A stretch of DNA of 64,000 bases from CAWKPF01 sp963851415 (lineage in GTDB: Bacteria; Acidobacteriota; Thermoanaerobaculia; Multivoradales; Multivoraceae), in NCBI GenBank assembly GCA_963851415.1, contig CAWKPF010000002.1:3534001-3598000 (forward strand), in the 5' to 3' direction. The position numbers and the translations under genes were made by a program. This document shows positions 8,458-17,262 of the stretch, piece after piece; position 1 is the stretch's first letter; each line of letters starts with the position of its first letter. Under the pieces are notes generated by a model. It worked only from the letters and a program-made list of their open reading frames with translations. It was not told the origin of the DNA and made no database searches.

Positions 8458-9264
8458 ATGACTCCGAGTGCCTTCGATCGCGATCTTTTTCACGACCGGG
8501 TCGCCGTGGTGACCGGAGCCGGGGAGGGAATCGGGCTCGAGATCGCGCGTGCCCTCAGTCTGCACGGAGCGGGCGTAGTGCTCAATGATCTCGACGAGGA
8601 GCGAGCCGCTCGGGCGGCCGAATCCATCCGCGAGGAGGGGGGGCGGCGCTGCGAAGTGATGATCGGCGACGTGGGCGAGCCCGGCGTGGTCGAAGAGCTG
8701 GTCGAGCGCGCGGCGGCTCGATACGGACGCCTCGACATCGCAGTCGCCAATGCGGGAATCACCCTGTGGGGCCCCTATCTGGAGTTCTCGCGACAGCAGT
8801 TCCAGCGTGTGGTCGACGTCAATCTCGCGGGCTCCTTCTTTCTGGCCCAGGCCGCAGCTCGGCGGATGCGGGATCAGGGCAACGGCGGCCGCCTCCTGTT
8901 CGTTTCGTCGGTTGCCGGCCGACGGTCGATCGAGAGACTCTCGGCCTACGGGATGACCAAGGGTGGACTGGAGGCGTTGACTCGCAGTCTGGTAGCGGAG
9001 CTCTCGCCGTACCGCATCACGGTGAACTGTGTCGTGCCGGGGTCGACCCTGACACCGCGCAATCTCGCCGAGCACTCCTCCTACGCCGAGGACTGGGCGG
9101 CGGTCACCCCGCTGGGTCGGACTGCGACCGCGGTAGAGATGGCCCATGCGGCCCTGTTGCTGCTGGCCCCGCAGAGTGGTCACATCACGGGACAGGCGAT
9201 CGTCGTCGACGGTGGGTGGACCGCGCTCGGCCCGGTTCCTGGCCCGGAAGGGAAGTCACCATGA
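8458..9264 (+). CDS. SDR family oxidoreductase
   Basis: 268 residues, a classical short-chain dehydrogenase/reductase. The NAD(P) loop is TGAGEGIG (19-26), the NAG motif is at 99-101, the catalytic Ser is at about 152 and YxxxK is Y165/K169 (SAYGMTKGG). The C-terminal GQAIVVDGGWT is typical of FabG-like and sugar-alcohol SDRs. ND at positions 44-45 after the second beta strand suggests NAD(H) rather than NADP(H), which is inference. The gene lies between an ACP and an SMP-30 lactonase, so the substrate could be a carrier-bound acyl chain or a sugar. Its stop overlaps the next start by four bases (ATGA), indicating translational coupling. Confidence 0.88.
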   Translation: MTPSAFDRDLFHDRVAVVTGAGEGIGLEIARALSLHGAGVVLNDLDEERAARAAESIREEGGRRCEVMIGDVGEPGVVEELVERAAARYGRLDIAVANAGITLWGPYLEFSRQQFQRVVDVNLAGSFFLAQAAARRMRDQGNGGRLLFVSSVAGRRSIERLSAYGMTKGGLEALTRSLVAELSPYRITVNCVVPGSTLTPRNLAEHSSYAEDWAAVTPLGRTATAVEMAHAALLLLAPQSGHITGQAIVVDGGWTALGPVPGPEGKSP

Positions 9265-10139
9265 GTCATGCCGCGGAACTTCTGTGCGATGCTCATGCGG
9301 TGCTCGGAGAGGGTCCGGTGTGGGACGATCTCTCGCAACGTCTCTTCTGGGTCGATGTCGAGAAGCACCGGATTCACATCCACGACGTGGCTTCGGGACA
9401 GGACCGCAGGATCGACGTCGGCCAACGCATCGGATCCTTCGCGCTGCGCCCCGCGGGCCCGTTGTTGATCGCCACCGAGGGGGGGCTGGCGAATTTCGAG
9501 CTCGAGAGCGAAGCGCTCGCACCGATCGTCGATCCCGAGAGTCATCTGCCGGGAAATCGATTCAACGACGGGAAGTGCGATCCGCGGGGCCGCTTCTGGG
9601 TCGGCACGATGGCCTTCGATTTCGAGCGGGCTGCCGGAGCGCTCTATCGCTACGATGGGGGCCAGGAGATCGTGAAGGTCCACACGGCTGTGACGATCTC
9701 CAATGGGCTGGCCTGGAGCGGGGACGAATCGACGATGTATTACGTCGATTCGATCCCCGGTACCGTGACCGCCTTCGACTACGATGCCGACACGGGCGCG
9801 GTCACCGATCCCCGGGTGGTGATCGACGTGCCGGCGGAGATGGGCGCACCCGACGGCATGGCGATCGATCGGGACGACAACCTGTGGGTGGCGCACTGGG
9901 GAGGAGGGTGCGTACGGCAGTGGGATCCACGCACCGGAGAGGTCCTCGACGAGGTTGCCGTGCCCGCATCCCAGGTCACGTCCTGTGCCTTCGGAGGTGC
10001 GGCCCTGGACCAGCTCTTCATCACCACGGCTCGCGGTGGGCTGAGCGACGAGCAGCGTAGGGAGGAGCCCCATGCCGGCGGACTCTTCGTCAGCCGACCG
10101 GGTGTGAAGGGGTTCCGCACCAGTCGGTTCCTGCGCTGA
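9261..10139 (+). CDS. SMP-30/gluconolactonase family protein
   Basis: 292 residues, a six-bladed propeller of the SMP-30/gluconolactonase/LRE family. Metal-site elements are visible: E at about 17 (LGEGPVWD), N in GNRFNDGKCDPRGRFWVGTM, N in TISNGLAWS and D in APDGMAIDRDDNLWVA. Such enzymes hydrolyse sugar lactones after a sugar dehydrogenase. There is no signal peptide, so it is cytoplasmic. Its coupling to the SDR by a 4-bp overlap fits a dehydrogenase-lactonase pair, which makes the upstream ACP and acyl-CoA synthetase an unusual combination. A nested palindrome follows at 10162-10201. Confidence 0.88.
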   Translation: MSHAAELLCDAHAVLGEGPVWDDLSQRLFWVDVEKHRIHIHDVASGQDRRIDVGQRIGSFALRPAGPLLIATEGGLANFELESEALAPIVDPESHLPGNRFNDGKCDPRGRFWVGTMAFDFERAAGALYRYDGGQEIVKVHTAVTISNGLAWSGDESTMYYVDSIPGTVTAFDYDADTGAVTDPRVVIDVPAEMGAPDGMAIDRDDNLWVAHWGGGCVRQWDPRTGEVLDEVAVPASQVTSCAFGGAALDQLFITTARGGLSDEQRREEPHAGGLFVSRPGVKGFRTSRFLR

Positions 10140-10161
10140 GCCGTCGCGCTCGAGACGGACG

Positions 10162-10201
10162 CCCGGAAGAATCGACCGCTGCAGCGGTAAGTGCTTCCGG
10201 G
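10162..10201. terminator. Nested palindrome downstream of the SMP-30 gene
   Basis: An 8-bp inverted repeat (CCCGGAAG at 10162-10169, CTTCCGGG at 10194-10201) encloses a perfect 14-bp palindrome ACCGCTGCAGCGGT (10175-10188) with symmetric 5-base flanks. In RNA this would fold into a long hairpin with two opposing internal loops. It sits 22 bp after the SMP-30 stop. There is no U-tract, so it could be a factor-assisted terminator, an mRNA-stabilising REP-like element or a protein-binding site. Confidence 0.5.
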
Positions 10202-10322
10202 TGAGAGGGCGCCGACAGCGTCGAAGCCAGGAAAGGCGGGGGATTCCGGCCTCGGCACGCTCCTTGAAGAAGAAAGGGGCAGCAAAGCCGAGTCTGGGTG
10301 AAGGACTCGCCATGGGACCGGC

Positions 10323-10380
10323 GCCGAGATCTTGCTTGCGCCGAGATCCTGGTTGCGAGGAGATCCTGGTTGCCCAGATC
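10323..10380. repeat. Three tandem 17-bp repeats upstream of dps
   Basis: Units at 10323-10339, 10340-10356 and 10357-10373 share the pattern GCCGAGATCCTGGTTGC (unit 1 has two changes, unit 3 has CC replaced by AG), followed by a partial fourth unit. They end about 47 bp before the dps ATG. A spacing of 17 bp is not a whole number of helical turns. They may be binding sites for a regulator or a slipped-strand array. Confidence 0.7.
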
Positions 10381-10420
10381 AATACGAACAGATGAATCCG
10401 AACCGCCTGAGGAGAAATCA

Positions 10421-10930
10421 ATGAGCATCGACCTTCTGGATACCCGAGCAACCGAGCTACCCATCGAGACCGGTATCGCCCGCAAAGACCGCCAGGCCCT
10501 GGCCGAGGCGCTGAACAAGGCCTTGTCGAGCACCTACGTTCTCTACGCGAAGACCCACGCCTATCACTGGAACGTTGCCGGACCCCTCTTCTACAGCGTT
10601 CACAAGCTGACCGACGACCAGTATCAGGACCTCGCGACCGCCGTGGACGCTCTGGCCGAGCGCGTGCGGGCCATCGGGTTTGCGGCCGTGGGCGGCCTGA
10701 AGAGCTTTCTCGACAAGAGTGCGATCGACGACGTCGACCGCGGAGCACCGTCGGCTCGCGAGATGATCTCGACGCTGGCGAGCGATCATCAGAAGCTCGC
10801 TCTGCAGCTGCGAGATGCCGTGCGAGAGGCAGACCGACACAACGACGTCTACACCGCTGACCTCTTGACCTCGAGGATCGGTGTCCACGAGGAGGCGGCG
10901 TGGATGTTGACGGCACTCCTTTCGGAATGA
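10421..10930 (+). CDS. dps: Dps-family DNA starvation/ferritin-like protein
   Basis: 169 residues, the usual Dps size. The ferroxidase signature is present: KTHAYHWNVAGPLF with H49, H61 in the following turn, and D76/E80 in AVDALAERVRAIG. These residues lie at the dimer interface of a 12-subunit shell that oxidises Fe(II) with hydrogen peroxide and protects DNA. The N-terminal 20 residues are short and not strongly basic, so DNA binding is uncertain. TGAGGAGA precedes the ATG at 10421. Three 17-bp tandem repeats lie just upstream and may regulate it. The next gene, a degenerate phosphatase, is on the same strand 143 bp downstream. Confidence 0.93.
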   Translation: MSIDLLDTRATELPIETGIARKDRQALAEALNKALSSTYVLYAKTHAYHWNVAGPLFYSVHKLTDDQYQDLATAVDALAERVRAIGFAAVGGLKSFLDKSAIDDVDRGAPSAREMISTLASDHQKLALQLRDAVREADRHNDVYTADLLTSRIGVHEEAAWMLTALLSE

Positions 10931-11073
10931 GCCGCGTCCGTTCGGGATCGACCCCCTCCCGTCTCCAACGGAGGAACCCTCTCGTGAATGGAGCTCCGAG
11001 AGGCTCCTCGCGCGCCAGCGCTCGACCTCCGAGAGGCACGGCTCCAACCAACCCAGAATCAAGCAGGAGACCC

Positions 11074-11934
11074 ATGCGAAACGATATTGACCGAAGACTC
11101 CTGGAATGCCATGGCCTGAGCGAGGCCGGCCCCGACTGCGATCACAACCACCACAACTTCCTCTTCGCCGAGCTCGGCACCGGAGTTCGTGAGGGGAGTG
11201 CGTGGGATCGTGATGCCAAGGCCCGCTTCGTGTCGTCCGGGCGTCCCGTACTTCTCGAGTTGGCCGTGGGTGCCGGTGAGCCAGAGCAAGCGGCCCGCGT
11301 CAGTCACCTGGGAGTGCGACGACTGGCCGCGGCGATGGCCAGGGCTCGGCGCCCCCGATCTCCCCGTCGCGCGGTGTCGCGCCTGCGGGCACTGATGCGC
11401 CGCGCAGCTCCGGTAGCGGCCCAGCAGGCGGAGTCAGCGCCCGCCATGTGTGTCGGGCTGATCGATTGGCCCTATCTCGCCGTCGCTCGCTCCCGCCGGG
11501 GTGCGTGCCAGGTGCTGCGGGACGGTCGCTGGCAGCGCATTGCAACCGGGCCGCTCACACCGCCTCAGATGGCGGAATCTGCGCCGGGGCGTCGAGCTCC
11601 AGGACTGGGAGTGCCACGCCGAGCGGTGGACACGCGCTGGATTCGCCTGCATCCCGAGGACATGGTCCTGATCTGTTCGGATGCCGTCGCCACGGTGTTG
11701 AACACCACGCCGACCGCCGAGTCGGCGAGCGGTCGGGGACTGCGCAAGACGGCTCGGTCCTTGGTTCGAAGAGCGCAGCGACAGGAGCCCTCGAGGCCGG
11801 CGACCGCCCTGCTCGTTCGTGCCACGGCACCGGCACCGATTCCGGTCCCCCGGGTCGCCGAGCCCCGACTTGCAGACTCGGTTCGACTCGAGGTTCCCCT
11901 GCCGACTCCGGCGGCCGTGCCCGTGGCGTGCTGA
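11074..11934 (+). CDS. Degenerate PP2C-like (PPM) protein, probable pseudophosphatase
   Basis: 286 residues. Weak but ordered similarity to PPM-type Ser/Thr phosphatases can be read along the chain: the ADGMGG position reads AVGAGE (64-69), the strand pair before the variable loop reads YLAVARSRRGACQVLRDGRWQ, the late metal motif SDGL reads CSDAVATVL (D203 kept), and the terminal DNxT position reads RPATALLV (241-248). Three of four metal-binding Asp positions therefore appear lost, so catalysis is unlikely. The N-terminus holds a Cys/His cluster (CDHNHHN, 22-28) and the centre is very Arg/Ala-rich. AGGAGA precedes the ATG. It follows dps; a structural or regulatory role is inference. If the alignment is wrong, this is an orphan basic protein. 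Confidence 0.5.
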   Translation: MRNDIDRRLLECHGLSEAGPDCDHNHHNFLFAELGTGVREGSAWDRDAKARFVSSGRPVLLELAVGAGEPEQAARVSHLGVRRLAAAMARARRPRSPRRAVSRLRALMRRAAPVAAQQAESAPAMCVGLIDWPYLAVARSRRGACQVLRDGRWQRIATGPLTPPQMAESAPGRRAPGLGVPRRAVDTRWIRLHPEDMVLICSDAVATVLNTTPTAESASGRGLRKTARSLVRRAQRQEPSRPATALLVRATAPAPIPVPRVAEPRLADSVRLEVPLPTPAAVPVAC

Positions 11935-12067
11935 GCCTCAGGGGCAATCGAGACGAGAGAGTCCGAGGAGAAGCGGCCGAGAGTCGAGAGAGGGAGAACG
12001 AAAGAGCCAGCGTGTCGAACCACTGCGGGGCGCCCTTGCCCGCTGCGGATCGGATACGCTGCGCATC

Positions 12068-13042
12068 ATGGTGGTCCGCAACACGGTGTCGATTCTCCCC
12101 ATCGCTCTGGTCGTGGCGGTAGCGGGCGTTTTCCTCGCCAGCTGCTCCGAAGGCGGGGGAGGAGGAAGCCCGACGCAACCGTCGGGCCCGAGGCTCGATC
12201 TGTCCGCCGACTCGACCACCATTTCGCCCTTCGGCTCTACGCTCATCGCTGCCCGGGCGCTCGGGGCGCAAGGCGAGGCGCTGTCCGGGCGAACGGTCGA
12301 TCTCACCACCGACATGGGTACGATCGTCCTCACGCCGGTGGTCACCAACGAAGAGGGAATCGCTCTGAGCCGCCTCCAGGGAGAGGGCACCGAGGGGCGG
12401 GCGACGGTCACTGGACGCCTCGACGGCACCCAGACCGAGGGACAGGTACAGGTGCTGATCAGTCGAGGGGCACCGGTCACGATCGACGTCCGGCCCGCGG
12501 TGATCGCCCCTCTCGGTTCCGCCCAGATCTTCGTCCAGCTTCGCCAGTCCAACGGCTCGATCCCGCCGGTGGGCACCCAGGTGGAGCTGAGCACCAGTCT
12601 CGGTAGATTCACCGAGCCGACTCCCAGGACCGACTCGTTGGGTGTGGCGCGCAGCCGCATCGAAGGTCGAGGAGACGAGGGTACGGCCATCCTCCGGGCT
12701 CGCAGGGCCGACACGGGCGAGGACGCGACGACGCAGCTGGAGATCATTTCCGGTTTCGTTCTGACTCTACGTGCCTCCCAGACCTCACTGCCGGTCAACG
12801 CCGCACTGACCCTGGTTGCGACCGTCAGCACGCCGAGTGGTGTGCCCGCGGGTGAGGGGACCCAGATCGTGTTCACGGCAACCGCCGGCCGACTCGCTGC
12901 CTCGCGCGTGCCGACCAACGCCCTGGGTGCCGCCCAGACGCAGTGGACGGCCCCCGAGCAGCCTGCAACACAGGCGATCCGAGCACAGATCGCGGGGGCG
13001 ACGGCCAACGCCGAACTGCTGATCGTCGTGACTGCCGAGTAG
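12068..13042 (+). CDS. Lipoprotein with three Ig-like (Big-type) domains
   Basis: 324 residues. A signal peptide with lipobox LASC puts the lipidated Cys at residue 26, followed by a Gly-rich linker. Three repeats of about 90 residues follow (about 45-130, 131-220, 221-320), each with the bacterial Ig-like pattern of an opening TVD/PV strand, a GTxVxxS/T core strand and a closing N/D-xxGxAxS/T strand (TTDMGTIVLTPVVTNEEGIA, STSLGRFTEPTPRTDSLGVA, TATAGRLAASRVPTNALGAA). The role is probably surface structure or adhesion. The start is the ATG just before the hydrophobic signal; longer in-frame extension upstream is not signal-like. A hairpin follows the stop at once. Confidence 0.78.
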   Translation: MVVRNTVSILPIALVVAVAGVFLASCSEGGGGGSPTQPSGPRLDLSADSTTISPFGSTLIAARALGAQGEALSGRTVDLTTDMGTIVLTPVVTNEEGIALSRLQGEGTEGRATVTGRLDGTQTEGQVQVLISRGAPVTIDVRPAVIAPLGSAQIFVQLRQSNGSIPPVGTQVELSTSLGRFTEPTPRTDSLGVARSRIEGRGDEGTAILRARRADTGEDATTQLEIISGFVLTLRASQTSLPVNAALTLVATVSTPSGVPAGEGTQIVFTATAGRLAASRVPTNALGAAQTQWTAPEQPATQAIRAQIAGATANAELLIVVTAE

Positions 13043-13066
13043 CTGCTGCTTCAGGGGCGCAGCAGC
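13042..13066 (+). terminator. Hairpin after the Ig-like lipoprotein gene
   Basis: GCTGCTGC (13042-13049) pairs with GCAGCAGC (13059-13066) across a 9-base loop, beginning on the last base of the stop codon. No U-run follows, so termination strength is uncertain. Confidence 0.45.
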
Positions 13067-13196
13067 GTCTCGCCGCAGGACGGATGCGAGCTCGTCGAAC
13101 GCTCGCCATCCTTCGACCAGTGACAGCTGCCCGAAGCGCTCCAGTGGAGCGAACTCATCTGAGGCCACTTCGAGATCGACGGGGCAAAGTCCGCGG

Positions 13197-14183
13197 TCAC
13201 TCTTCGCGGATCTTGATGCCGCCGCCGGAGCTGCGCAGCTTCAGTTCCGGCCCACCGTCATTGAGCTGCCCGTAGAGCTTCGATTTGGTACTGGTGAAGT
13301 TGCTGACCCGAACCGGCAGATCAGAGGTCACGCTGCCTCCCGAGGAGCTGGCGTCGAGGTCGGCGGAGACCGAGGGGGCGAGGTAGAGAGTGACGCTTCC
13401 TCCCGAGCTGGAGAGCAGGCTGTCGCCCGTGGGTTGTCCCAGCATGTGGGCCCGAATGCCGCCGCCACTGGTGGTAGCGACGATCGACTCGTGGGCCTGG
13501 CCGATCTCGATCGAGCCGCCCGAGGTTCTGGCTTCGAGCGGCCCTCGAACCGCGCCGATCTGAATCGAGCCTCCGGAGGTCTCTGCGCTGACCCTCCCGT
13601 CCACGGAGTCGATTTCGATCCTGCCACCCGATGTCTCGGAGTCGACATCGCCGGTGACGGCCCGCACATCAATGCTTCCGCCGGAGGTTCTCGCCCAGAC
13701 GTCGCCATCGACGTCGTCGATCGACAGGCTGCCACCCGAAGTGCGAGCCTTCACTTCACCCTCGATCCGATCGATCTCGATATCGCCACCCGACGACTCG
13801 ATGTCGAGGTCGTAGACGGTGGGCACCTCGATCGCGAGATCGAGCGAGGTGTGACGCGTCATACGCTTGATGAGGCTCCAGTTCTTTCTGCGCTCGATCC
13901 GGATCACCACATCGCCTCCACTCTCGGTCATGTCGACTTCGTAGTCAGCCTCGATCTCCTCGGTGCTGTCGCTGCCGCGGGTGAGAGAGACCGAAGCACG
14001 GCTTCCCGGGACCGAGACGACCTCGACGTTGGCGCCGGCGGCCTCGACGGTGAGCCGGCCTCCGGCCCGAGCGTCGTAGTCACGCTCGATGCCCCGGTCG
14101 GCCAGGGCGGCTGGGCCGAGGGTGAGGAGGGAGGCACAGCCGAGAAGGCGCCACCCTGCTCCAGGTCGAAGAGAACCGGGCAC
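13197..14183 (-). CDS. DUF4097 beta-helix repeat protein, exported
   Basis: 328 residues. An N-terminal hydrophobic signal (LLGCASLLTLGPAALA) is followed by a beta domain and then five to six copies of an exact 18-residue repeat built on TSGGSIxIxxVxGxVxAx (about residues 155-260), then looser SSGGSV repeats. This is the DUF4097 'putative adhesin' beta-solenoid, a family often found with anti-sigma or heavy-metal sensing genes; the function is not established. The first available start is GTG at 14183, without a convincing Shine-Dalgarno. An ATG in another frame about 35 bp upstream, with no stop before the signal region, raises the possibility that the true N-terminus is disturbed by a frameshift. 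Confidence 0.75.
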   Translation of the reverse strand: MPGSLRPGAGWRLLGCASLLTLGPAALADRGIERDYDARAGGRLTVEAAGANVEVVSVPGSRASVSLTRGSDSTEEIEADYEVDMTESGGDVVIRIERRKNWSLIKRMTRHTSLDLAIEVPTVYDLDIESSGGDIEIDRIEGEVKARTSGGSLSIDDVDGDVWARTSGGSIDVRAVTGDVDSETSGGRIEIDSVDGRVSAETSGGSIQIGAVRGPLEARTSGGSIEIGQAHESIVATTSGGGIRAHMLGQPTGDSLLSSSGGSVTLYLAPSVSADLDASSSGGSVTSDLPVRVSNFTSTKSKLYGQLNDGGPELKLRSSGGGIKIREE

Positions 14184-14372
14184 GGTTCTCGGATGTCGTG
14201 AGAGTGGCGGGGTTCATGGCGTGTCTCCTCGGCACGGGTGAATCTGAGCGGAGTCTCGAGGCCGAAGAACGACCTTCAGGATGCCCTACGGCGAAGACGC
14301 AGCAGGGGTTTTGGTCGTGCTCTCGGCCCACGCCGAGGATCCGACGACGGAGCGGACGGGGAGCCGCTGCTC

Positions 14373-17248
14373 CTACTTCTTCACCTCGACATCATCACAG
14401 CCGAAGAAGGGGTAGCTGCTGCTCGTGACCGGGTTGACATAGGTGCCCCAGACGCAGCCCACCGTCTCTCCGGTTTCGATACCGCTGCCTTCCGCCGGAA
14501 AGCGGAGGATGCGGTCCAGATCACCGTCCTGGGTGCTCTCCGGCTCGGGACGCAGCGAGCGCTCGTAGCTGTCTTCCGTTTGGTCGGACGGGGTGAGGGC
14601 CCTGCTGCCGAGCCCAGTCCAGACGAGCTCGTGGGTACCGAATCGGACAGTCGACGGCACTACCGTCACCGCATCGAAGGCGAGCGGCAAGTCGTACTCG
14701 CCGGCCTCGGTAGTCAGGATCGCGACCGGGACCGACGGATGCTTCGAATGGAACGAGTTGGGATTGCTGCCGGGCTTGATGTTGATCGCGACCGGCAGAA
14801 CACACTCGAGGACGTAGCGGGCAGTCGTCGCCTGATTGTTGGTCCAGTCGGGATCGACATCGAAGGCACTTGCCGGTCGGATCTCGTTGGCGAAGGCGAC
14901 ACCCTGGAGGCCCGGGGAGAGGCACCGCACCGAGAAGACCTCCGTGACGGACCGCGCCGTGCCGTCGAGCCCCGCCGTGGAGCCGGTCTGCGACAGGAAG
15001 CTCGCCGTCAAACCGGAGTCGCTCGAGGCAGTCGGCACCAGGGTCGCATCGATCGGCGAGGACGGGCCGAGATTCTCGAGCACCTTGGTGAGCTGGACGT
15101 TGGCACTCTCACCGACCAACAATTGAGCGGGCGCCGAGGAGATCACGAAGCTCGCGATGCTCAAGTCCGCGACCGCGATCACCGGAGTCGTCGTCTGGTC
15201 GGTATCGTTGGCAACGACCGGGTCGGGGCCGACCAGATTCTCGACCCGGACCCGGTTGACGATTTCCGGCGCACCCGTGCCGCCGTAGGCGAAGCCCGCG
15301 TCGACGTCGACGGTGATCGAGAACTCGAGCGACGCCCCCACCTCGATCAGGCCGAGCTCGCAGACCACGCTGGTGGCGTCGGTCGTGCAGGCCGCCGGCG
15401 CCGAGACGAGGGTGGCGCCGGCCGGCAGGGTGTCGGTCACGCGGGAGCCAAGAGCCGGGTTCGGGCCGAGGTTCGAGACCCTGACGGTGTAGGTCACATT
15501 CCCACCGGCGACCGCCGTGTCGACGTCCGCGCTCTTCGTCACCGCGAGGTCGGAGGTGTTGATGGCGTCGAGAAACTCCAGCAGCTCCTCGGACGAGTAC
15601 GCAGGTTCCTCCGCGGGCGGGAAGCCGATGTTGTTGTTGGCCGCCACGAACTGGCGGAACGGAAGGGAGATCGCAGTCCAGTCGTCGTGATCGCGGAGGA
15701 CATCGAAGGCGACGTTCTCGCAGCGGTCCCAAGGGTTGTCGATGTCCACCGGGGCGATCTGACGTTCCGCTTCGGGTGGGTCATCACCGTCCCAATTGAT
15801 CCACTGGCTGAGCAACACGGTGTTGTAGGGCTCGACCGGACTCGAAAACACGGTGTAGAAGTCGAAGAGCTGAGCCGGATCGGTGCCGAACGGCTCGACC
15901 TCGTCGAGGTTCTCCTCGTCCAGCGCCGGCAGAAGCGGATTCCTCACCGACCCGTCCTCGGTCCAGCGTGGAGGCGAGTAGTCGACGAACCAGGTCTTGG
16001 TGCCGCCCTCGCTCCGAGCAAGAAGCTGTGGCGAGTACCCCATGACGCTGAGGTAGTTGGGCTTGCAGGCGAGCTTGACGTCTCCCCCGTGTAGAAGGCC
16101 GAGGGTATGACCGAGCTCGTGCATGAACGTGGTGGCCTTGAGGTGCGCGAGGGTCAATCCGTCGGCTCGGGGGAAGAGCAAGTCGTCGAAGTAGTCGTCG
16201 AAGACGAGCAGGTCGTTCCCCGGAGTCTCTGCCCACCCGCCGCGGCCTTCGTCGCAGCCCCTCGCCGAGAGCGCATAGCGAAAGACGAGCCCTCGTGCCG
16301 ATTCGACGGGGCCGGTGGCGGAGTCGTCGACTGCGAAGTTCGCTGCCTTGACAGTGGAGAACGCGGGAGCGTCGACATTGCAGACATCCTCGACCGCTAC
16401 CGCGTTGCCCCCCCCGAAGTCGTCCCCCACCGGACCGGTGACATCGGTGAGCGTGCCGGTGTCGATCCAGAGGTTGATGCCCGGAAGGCCGTCTGGATTC
16501 GGAGTCCCCCCGCCTCGACGGGGGCGACGGCGAAGGCGTGCTTGACCGCCGCCACCCAGTCGGCGGTCGGCTCGAAGCCGCCCATCCAGTCGAGCTCCAC
16601 GAACAGGTCCTTGTGGTCGGGATCGGCGCCCATCGATGGAAGGTCGACATCGGTCAGGCCGTCGTCGTCGATGTCGATGCCCGAGATCTCCCACTCGTCG
16701 CGGATGCCGTCCCCATCTCGGTCTGGAAAGCTCTGCCGCACGGCCAGCGCGTCGGCGGCGCGATAGCCAACGTCGAAAGCGGCCAGCTGCTGTCCACCCC
16801 TGCGGTAGACCACGACGCGACCGGTGTCGGGGCTGAAGAGATCCTCCACCCCAACGACGACCTCGGCGGTGCCGCTGCCGGTCACGTCCCCGACGGCGAA
16901 GCCGTCCCCTCCGGTGAAGGCACTGGGAAACGAGCGATCGAGCGCGATGAGTGGATCGCCGCCAGCCCGGGAGAAGACGTCGACACGATGCGTGATGTCG
17001 CCCGCCACGGCGTACGACTCCTTGCCCTCCCGTTCCAGCTGACCCGCAGCGATGGCGTCGCCGAACGTGAACTCGGAGGGCACGATCAGGAACTGTCCTC
17101 CGTCGCTCGCGTCCCACAGGGTCACCGTGCCATCGTAGGGATCCGCGACCAGGACCTCCTTCTTGGGGTCCGAAGCAGTCTCGGTGAAGTCGTCGTTTCC
17201 CGTCACCATGTCCGCCAGCAGCAGGCGCTCGAAGGCGAAGAAGCCCAC
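14373..17248 (-). pseudogene. Secreted FG-GAP/metzincin protease with DUF11 repeats, broken by a frameshift
   Basis: Two overlapping frames make one protein of about 958 residues. The N-terminal part (17248 down to about 16511) carries FG-GAP/VCBS-like strands (DGFAVGDVTGSGTAEVVVG) and a thrombospondin-3-like calcium segment (DRDGDGIRDEWE). The C-terminal part (about 16511 down to 14373) has the zinc motif HELGHTLGLLH with Met-turn YLSVMGYS, hence a metzincin-type protease, then two DUF11/CARDB-like Ig domains (SNLGPNPALGSRVTDTLPAG) and an INIKPGSNPNS domain. The frames join at a run of six C (16506-16511; G on the coding strand); seven would restore one frame. The 5' end is also unclear: the frame starts abruptly at GTG 17248 beside an inverted FG-GAP fragment. 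It may be a true pseudogene, a homopolymer sequencing error or a phase-variable site. Confidence 0.75.
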
Positions 17249-17262
17249 GTTGAAGGAGTCTC

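Noticed and set aside
14238..16094. 618-codon plus-strand frame
   Set aside because: Antisense to the metzincin/DUF11 gene, whose HELGH and Ig-like motifs are clear on the minus strand.
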